The notes under the pieces: model-generated
What the model was told of the DNA's origin: nothing
The model's database searches: none
What the model saw: the letters and a program-made list of their open reading frames with translations, nothing else
Part shown: in pieces, positions 4,492 to 9,106 of the stretch
Layout of the letters: every line of letters begins with the position of its first letter
Position numbering within the stretch: position 1 is the stretch's first letter
Assembly: GCA_902797015.1 (NCBI GenBank)
Contig: CADBRG010000229.1
Coordinates: 1-9,106, forward strand
Direction of reading: 5' to 3'
Length of the DNA: 9,106 bases
Source: an uncultured Lachnospiraceae bacterium
GTDB lineage: Bacteria; Bacillota; Clostridia; Lachnospirales; Lachnospiraceae
Translations under genes and position numbers: made by a program

Positions 4492-6723
4492 ATGGACACA
4501 TACGCAAGTGTCATCGTAGATATTACACATAGCAAACTGGACAGACCGTTTCAATACAGGATCCCTCACGGAATGGAAGAGCAGATCCATCCTGGGGTAC
4601 GTGTTGTTGTGCCTTTCGGAAATGGGAACCGTACGCAGATCGGATACGTGATCGGCATTGATGCAAAACCGGCGATCGCACCGGAACGAATCAAAGAGAT
4701 CCTGTCAATCGATGCATCCGGAACTGCGATCGAATCCGAGCTGATCCGTCTGGCTTTCTGGATCAGAGAGCAATATGGCGGAACCATGAACCAGGCGCTC
4801 CGAACAGTACTTCCTGTCAAACGAAAAACGCAGGCAAAAGAGATGCGATATGTGTTTTTAAATGTTGCGCAGGATGAGGCCGCAGAAGTCCTTTCGGTGT
4901 TTCAGAAAAAACATCAGACAGCGCGTGCCAGATTATTACAAGCCCTGATGGAACAAAGTCCGGTGCCGTATGAGGCGGTAACCGGTAAATTGCATGTAAC
5001 GGCATCCGTGATCCGTACGTTAGAAGAACAGGGCCTTTTACGCATCACATCGGAGAGGGCCTATCGCAATCCGTTTTCCGGCATTTCGGTTGAAGATACC
5101 TCAATTGCATTGAACCCTGATCAGGAGCGTATCGTCAGCGAAATCTCACAGCGTCGGAAGATGCATGATCATGCACCGAGTCTGATCTTTGGTGTGACAG
5201 GCAGCGGTAAAACAGAAGTCTATATGGCTTTGATTGAAGAAGCGATCGCAGAGGGGAAGCAATCAATCGTATTGATCCCTGAAATCGCCTTAACCTATCA
5301 GACACTGATCCGGTTTTACGCAAGGTTCGGAGACCGGGTTTCCGTACTGCATTCTAAGATGTCAGCCGGCGAGCGCTTTGATCAGTATGAGCGTGCTAAA
5401 AACGGTGAGCTTGATGTTATGATCGGGCCGCGTTCTGCATTGTTCACACCATTTTCAAATATTGGGTATATTATTATTGACGAGGAACACGAATCCAGCT
5501 ATAAAAGTGAAGGTGTTCCCCGTTATCACGCCTGTGATACGGCAATCGAGCGGGCTAAGATGCATTCGGCAAATGTTGTACTTGGATCTGCAACGCCATC
5601 CCTGTCTTCTTATCTGAAAACGCAGCAGGGGAAATGGCATCTGTATACTTTGCCGGATCGTGTGTCCGGACGGCCAATGCCGCATGTTGAGATCATAGAT
5701 CTAAGAAGCGAGCTGCGTACAGGGAATCGTTCGGTCTTAAGCAGGCGTCTTCGTGAGCAGATTCATGACCGACTTGAAAAAAAAGAACAGATCATGCTGT
5801 TTTTAAACCGGCGTGGCTATGCGGGGTTTGTTTCCTGCCGAAGCTGCGGTGAAGTGATCAAATGCAGTCATTGCGATGTTTCCATGACACTGCATCGTGA
5901 CAAGAGGCTATATTGTCATTACTGTGGAGACGCAATGGATCTTCCGAAAGTATGCCCGAAATGCGGTTCCCCGTATATCGGAACCTTCCGTGCCGGCACA
6001 CAGCAGATCGAAAGCATTGTACAAAAGGAGTTTCCAAACGCACGGATCCTTCGGATGGATGCTGACTCTACCCGAAAAAAAGATGGATATGAGTCCATAT
6101 TATCTGCATTTGCCAACCGGGAAGCTGATATTCTGATCGGTACACAAATGATCGTAAAGGGTCATGATTTTCCTGGTGTGACATTAGTCGGTATCCTTGC
6201 AGCAGATCTTTCTCTCCATGTTCCGGATTACCGTGCTTCGGAAAGAACATTCCAGCTTCTGACCCAGGCATCCGGAAGAGCGGGAAGAGGAGAGATCCCC
6301 GGGGAAGTCATCATTCAGACCTATCAGCCGGAGCATTACAGCATTTTGACCGCTGCAGATCAGGACTATGTTTCCTTTTATCAACAGGAAATGATATATC
6401 GGAAGCTGTTACATTATCCGCCTGCCTGGGAAATGCTGTTGATCCATATTGACAGTGAAAATGAATCTGCCGCTGACCAGATGGCATCTTATCTGGATGC
6501 GCAGATCAATGATTATTATAAAGAAGAAAGCAAACGGTCCTGGCAAAAGATCGGACCGTCAAATGCAGGCATTGCCAAAATCGAAGATATCTATCGAAAA
6601 GTTATCTATATTAAACACAACCACGCTGACGCACTGACAGGATTAAAGTCATTTCTGGAAGAAAAGATAGAAATACGAAATGATCCAAACGTTTCGATCC
6701 AGTTTGACAGAAATCCGATGTGA
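4492..6723 (+). CDS. priA: Primosomal protein N', replication restart DNA helicase
   Basis: Superfamily 2 3'-to-5' helicase that recognises stalled forks and reloads the replisome. The 743-aa product is close to E. coli PriA (732). Residues 1-105 are the 3' DNA-binding domain (YASVIVDI..LDRPFQYRIP, then GVRVVVPFG), and about 115-195 a winged-helix region. The helicase has Walker A GVTGSGKT (234-241), DEEH (330-333), SATPS (366-370), GTQMIVKGHDFPGV (550-563) and QASGRAGRG (592-600). Four Cys pairs, C449/C452, C458/C461, C475/C478 and C488/C491, complete the two zinc sites. It is first in the rightward operon; def starts 22 bases after its stop. All catalytic motifs look intact. Confidence 0.97.
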   Translation: MDTYASVIVDITHSKLDRPFQYRIPHGMEEQIHPGVRVVVPFGNGNRTQIGYVIGIDAKPAIAPERIKEILSIDASGTAIESELIRLAFWIREQYGGTMNQALRTVLPVKRKTQAKEMRYVFLNVAQDEAAEVLSVFQKKHQTARARLLQALMEQSPVPYEAVTGKLHVTASVIRTLEEQGLLRITSERAYRNPFSGISVEDTSIALNPDQERIVSEISQRRKMHDHAPSLIFGVTGSGKTEVYMALIEEAIAEGKQSIVLIPEIALTYQTLIRFYARFGDRVSVLHSKMSAGERFDQYERAKNGELDVMIGPRSALFTPFSNIGYIIIDEEHESSYKSEGVPRYHACDTAIERAKMHSANVVLGSATPSLSSYLKTQQGKWHLYTLPDRVSGRPMPHVEIIDLRSELRTGNRSVLSRRLREQIHDRLEKKEQIMLFLNRRGYAGFVSCRSCGEVIKCSHCDVSMTLHRDKRLYCHYCGDAMDLPKVCPKCGSPYIGTFRAGTQQIESIVQKEFPNARILRMDADSTRKKDGYESILSAFANREADILIGTQMIVKGHDFPGVTLVGILAADLSLHVPDYRASERTFQLLTQASGRAGRGEIPGEVIIQTYQPEHYSILTAADQDYVSFYQQEMIYRKLLHYPPAWEMLLIHIDSENESAADQMASYLDAQINDYYKEESKRSWQKIGPSNAGIAKIEDIYRKVIYIKHNHADALTGLKSFLEEKIEIRNDPNVSIQFDRNPM

Positions 6724-6745
6724 GACGAGAAGAAAGGAGCATATA

Positions 6746-7240
6746 ATGGCAACCAGAACAATACGGGTGATGGGAGATGAAATCCTTACCAAGCCCTGTA
6801 AAGAAGTAAAACAGATCACCCCACGCATCAAACAATTGATCGAGGATATGCTTGAGACTATGTATGAGTCCGGGGGTGTCGGTCTTGCTGCACCACAGGT
6901 TGGTGTATTAAGAAGAATCGTAGTCATTGATGTGGGAAGCGAAGAGCCGGATCCGATCATTATGGTAAATCCTGTGATATTGGAATCATCAGGGGAACAG
7001 ACAGATGAAGAAGGTTGTCTTAGCCTGCCGGGCAAATGCGGCAAGGTAACACGACCGAATTATGTGAAAGCAAGAGCCTTTGATGAGAATATGAATGAAT
7101 ATGAAATTGAAGGCGAAGGATTGCTTGCACGCTGCATCTGTCATGAACTCGATCACCTCGACGGCCATATGTATGTTGAAAAGGTCGAAGGCGAGATCCA
7201 CGATGTAGAGATGGAAGAAGAAACAGAGGAAGAAGCGTAA
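6746..7240 (+). CDS. def: Peptide deformylase
   Basis: Removes the N-formyl group from new proteins, using a metal (usually Fe2+). The three family motifs are intact: GVGLAAPQVG (44-53), EGCLS (89-93, ligand C91) and HELDH (133-137, ligands H133 and H137 with catalytic E134). The 164-aa length and EGCLS/HELDH pattern fit a type 1 enzyme. AAGGAG (6734-6739) lies six bases before ATG 6746; an in-frame ATG at 6680 lies inside priA and has no such site. The C terminus is a run of acidic residues (EMEEETEEEA). Placed between priA and fmt, it is the partner of Fmt in the formyl cycle. Confidence 0.97.
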   Translation: MATRTIRVMGDEILTKPCKEVKQITPRIKQLIEDMLETMYESGGVGLAAPQVGVLRRIVVIDVGSEEPDPIIMVNPVILESSGEQTDEEGCLSLPGKCGKVTRPNYVKARAFDENMNEYEIEGEGLLARCICHELDHLDGHMYVEKVEGEIHDVEMEEETEEEA

Positions 7241-7243
7241 TTC

Positions 7244-8173
7244 ATGAAAATTGTATTTATGGGAACACCCGATTTTTCGGTTGAAACATTAAAACAGATT
7301 CTTGCCGCAGGGCATGAGGTGTCACTCGTCGTCACACAGCCTGACAGACCACGTGGGCGAGGAAAGAAGCCTTCGTTTTCTCCTGTAAAGGAGTATGCGA
7401 TGGAACAAAACATTCCCTGTTTCCAGCCTGAAAAGATCCGGGATGAATCCTGTATGGAAATCCTGCAAAAAGAACAGGCGGATATCTTTGTAGTGGTTGC
7501 ATTCGGTCAGATTCTTCCGCAGCGCATCCTTGATATTCCGAAATACGGATGCATGAATGTTCATGCATCCCTTTTGCCGAAATACCGTGGAGCAGCACCC
7601 ATCCAGTGGTCCGTGATCAACGGAGATGCAGAAACCGGTGTAACAACCATGCGAATGGATGCCGGAATGGATACCGGTGATATATTATTACAGGAGCGCA
7701 TTGCGATCGCACCGGATGAAACAGGCGGATCCCTGTTTGACAAGCTGGCGGTTGCCGGCGGTGCGCTGTGTGTTAAAACGCTTTCAAGGATTGAGGACGG
7801 AACCATAGAATCCATCCCACAGGATCATGAAGCTGCAACCTATACAAGGATGATTTCCAAGCAAGACGGAGAAATCGATTTTACACTTCCTGCAGAGCGG
7901 ATCGAATGCCTGATCCGCGGCATGAATCCCTGGCCAAGTGCATATACACGCATTGGCAATAAGATGCTGAAAATATGGGAAGCAGATGTCATTGCGCAAA
8001 AGGATGCACATCAGCCGGGAGAGATCTTTGATGTGACAAAAGATGCATTTTGCGTTGCTGCCGGTGAGGGGGCACTCAAAATCCTGTCATTGCAGTTAGA
8101 AGGAAAAAAACGGATGAACACAGCCGATTTCTTAAGAGGATATACTCTTGAAAACGGTGATTGCCTGGGATAG
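7244..8173 (+). CDS. fmt: Methionyl-tRNA formyltransferase
   Basis: Transfers a formyl group from 10-formyl-tetrahydrofolate to initiator Met-tRNA. The 309-aa protein starts MKIVFMGTPDFS. It has the tRNA-contact loop about 34-45 (DRPRGRGKKPSF), NVHASLLPKYRGAAPIQW (105-122) with catalytic N105 and H107, and GMDTGDILL (141-149) with D143. The C-terminal OB-like tRNA domain runs from about 206. The gene starts three bases after the def stop and has no strong ribosome site of its own: the purine-rich GAGGAAGAAG (7226-7235) encoding the acidic end of Def is the only candidate, so translational coupling to def is likely. The terminal codons run up to the next gene, whose ribosome site follows the TAG. 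Confidence 0.97.
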   Translation: MKIVFMGTPDFSVETLKQILAAGHEVSLVVTQPDRPRGRGKKPSFSPVKEYAMEQNIPCFQPEKIRDESCMEILQKEQADIFVVVAFGQILPQRILDIPKYGCMNVHASLLPKYRGAAPIQWSVINGDAETGVTTMRMDAGMDTGDILLQERIAIAPDETGGSLFDKLAVAGGALCVKTLSRIEDGTIESIPQDHEAATYTRMISKQDGEIDFTLPAERIECLIRGMNPWPSAYTRIGNKMLKIWEADVIAQKDAHQPGEIFDVTKDAFCVAAGEGALKILSLQLEGKKRMNTADFLRGYTLENGDCLG

Positions 8174-8176
8174 GCA

Positions 8177-8184
8177 AAGGAGAG
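8177..8184 (+). promoter_or_regulatory. Ribosome site AAGGAGAG choosing between two ATGs of the zinc peptidase gene
   Basis: The AGGAG core (8178-8182) lies three bases before ATG 8186 and six before ATG 8189. The latter spacing is better and gives a protein beginning MYYGGYGF. Confidence 0.65.
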
Positions 8185-8188
8185 AATG

Positions 8189-8905
8189 ATGTATTACGGT
8201 GGATATGGTTTTTATTGGGACTGGTCATACATATTGATCATTATCGGTGCGGTTATTTGTCTTGCGGCGTCCGCACGTGTCCGCTCATCCTTTAATAAGT
8301 ATTCTTCCTATCGAAGCAATTCCGGAATGACCGGTGCACAGGCGGCACAGCTGATTCTGCAGCGTGCCGGAATCACGGATGTAACGGTGGTGCATGTGAG
8401 CGGCTCGCTTTCGGATCATTATGATCCGCGTAAGAAGGTGGTTGCACTTTCAGATGGTGTGTTCCAGTCTGCATCGGTTGCGGCAGTCGGTATCGCAGCA
8501 CATGAATGCGGACATGCAATGCAGCATGCAAACGGATACCTTCCGCTCAGGCTCCGCGGCGCCATGATTCCTGTTGTAAATTTTGGCTCGAGTCTGTCAT
8601 GGCCTCTGATCATCATCGGATTGTTCATGAATCGATATGTCATGGGATACTGGATTCTCGAGATCGGAATCATTCTTTTTACACTTGTTGTGATCTTTCA
8701 GCTTGTTACGCTTCCGGTAGAATTCAACGCCTCTCGGCGAGCGGTCAATTTCCTGGAGAGCACACAGGTTCTTGACCAGAACGAACTGGTTTACACGAAA
8801 AAAGTGCTGGGCGCAGCAGCAATGACATATGTTGCAGGAGCTGCCGCATCTATTTTACAGCTTCTTCGTATCTTGCTCATCGCTGGAGGAGGAAGAAGAA
8901 ATTGA
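8189..8905 (+). CDS. YugP-like neutral zinc metallopeptidase, membrane protein
   Basis: A 238-aa integral membrane protein of the family of putative neutral zinc metallopeptidases that includes B. subtilis YugP (about 225 aa). The zinc motif HECGH (105-109) carries ligands H105 and H109 and catalytic E106. E178, in LPVEFNASRRA (175-185), is a plausible third ligand. Hydrophobic segments lie at about 13-28, 126-146, 152-174 and 206-232, the active-site helix being between the first and second. The substrate is unknown in the family. Its position between fmt and rsmB recurs in Clostridia, as far as I recall, and its last codons (GGGRRN) double as the ribosome site of rsmB. ATG 8186 is an alternative start. 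Confidence 0.9.
   Translation: MYYGGYGFYWDWSYILIIIGAVICLAASARVRSSFNKYSSYRSNSGMTGAQAAQLILQRAGITDVTVVHVSGSLSDHYDPRKKVVALSDGVFQSASVAAVGIAAHECGHAMQHANGYLPLRLRGAMIPVVNFGSSLSWPLIIIGLFMNRYVMGYWILEIGIILFTLVVIFQLVTLPVEFNASRRAVNFLESTQVLDQNELVYTKKVLGAAAMTYVAGAAASILQLLRILLIAGGGRRN
8885..8895 (+). promoter_or_regulatory. Ribosome site of rsmB inside the zinc peptidase gene
   Basis: GGAGGAGGAAG includes AGGAGG (8887-8892), nine bases before the TTG start at 8902. It supports TTG as the initiator despite the absence of an ATG nearby. Confidence 0.8.
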
Positions 8906-9106
8906 CAGATACCGATGTCAGAAACCTGGCACTGAATGTACTGGTCGATGTGCTGGAAAAAGAATGCTTTTCACATATTGCGATTCAGAGAGATTTGAAC
9001 AGCAGAACCGATCTTTCAGATCGAGAGAATAAATTTGCCATGTATTTGATCCGCGGAACGATTCAGCCCAAACTCACGCTCGATCATGTGTTGGAACAGT
9101 TTTCGA
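8902..9106 (+). CDS. rsmB: 16S rRNA (cytosine-967-C5) methyltransferase, N-terminal part, cut by window edge
   Basis: Only 68 codons are present. The product reads MTDTDVRNLALNVLVDVLEK, then FSHIAIQRDLNSR, a DRENKFAMYLIRGTI segment and LTLDHVLEQFS. This matches the NusB-like RNA-binding domain at the N terminus of RsmB/Sun: the LALNVL start, SHIA, the DREN segment, the (I/V)(R/E)GT motif and LD..LEQFS. The methyltransferase domain lies beyond the window. The gene starts with TTG at 8902, and its last two start bases are the first two of the TGA (8903-8905) ending the zinc peptidase gene, so the genes overlap by four bases and are probably translationally coupled. Identity rests on family pattern and position after fmt. 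Confidence 0.88.
   Translation, partial: MTDTDVRNLALNVLVDVLEKECFSHIAIQRDLNSRTDLSDRENKFAMYLIRGTIQPKLTLDHVLEQFS

Noticed and set aside
6649..7044. Minus-strand open frame of 131 codons opposite def
   Set aside because: It is antisense to the conserved deformylase motifs, with no ribosome site or recognisable domain.

Overview
The window reads as housekeeping chromosome from a low-to-mid GC Gram-positive anaerobe, most likely a Clostridia member close to Lachnospiraceae. The evidence is the gene order priA-def-fmt-zinc peptidase-rsmB, a pyrB-pyrI pair whose PyrI has the Clostridia-type zinc domain, strong AGGAGG ribosome sites, consensus sigma-A promoters and small hydrophobic proteins. Genus cannot be fixed from the sequence alone. 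I saw no phage, insertion sequence, CRISPR array or integrase.

Layout. Bases 1-67 are the 3' part of a tRNA-Trp(CCA) followed by a strong terminator. A lipoprotein-anchored ComEC-like metallo-beta-lactamase protein (109-1218, minus) converges on it. It is divergently paired with a two-gene run of tiny membrane proteins (45 aa at 1325-1462, 62 aa at 1486-1674) that has its own promoter and terminator. Next is a stand-alone, apparently highly expressed flavodoxin-fold protein (1853-2845) with a Cys cluster and an extra zinc ribbon. It ends at a bidirectional terminator shared with the convergent pyrB-pyrI operon (4288-2939, minus). From the same 203-bp intergenic region a perfect-consensus promoter drives the rightward operon priA (4492-6723), def (6746-7240), fmt (7244-8173), a membrane zinc peptidase (8189-8905) and rsmB (8902 to the window edge).

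How the genes work together. pyrB and pyrI make aspartate carbamoyltransferase, the committed step of pyrimidine synthesis, and its allosteric subunit. PriA restarts stalled replication forks. Fmt formylates initiator Met-tRNA and Def removes the formyl group from new proteins, so those two form one cycle. RsmB methylates 16S rRNA. The rightward operon therefore joins replication restart to translation initiation and ribosome maturation, with junctions so tight that most ribosome sites lie inside the upstream gene.

No obviously new defence or mobile system is present. The items most worth a second look are the apparently leaderless lipoprotein gene, the tiny membrane-protein pair, the Cys-cluster/zinc-ribbon flavodoxin protein, the dyad between the pyrB and priA promoters, and an excess of GATC across the window. 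No gene-free stretch exceeds 300 bases; the longest, 4289-4491, holds the two divergent promoters and the dyad.
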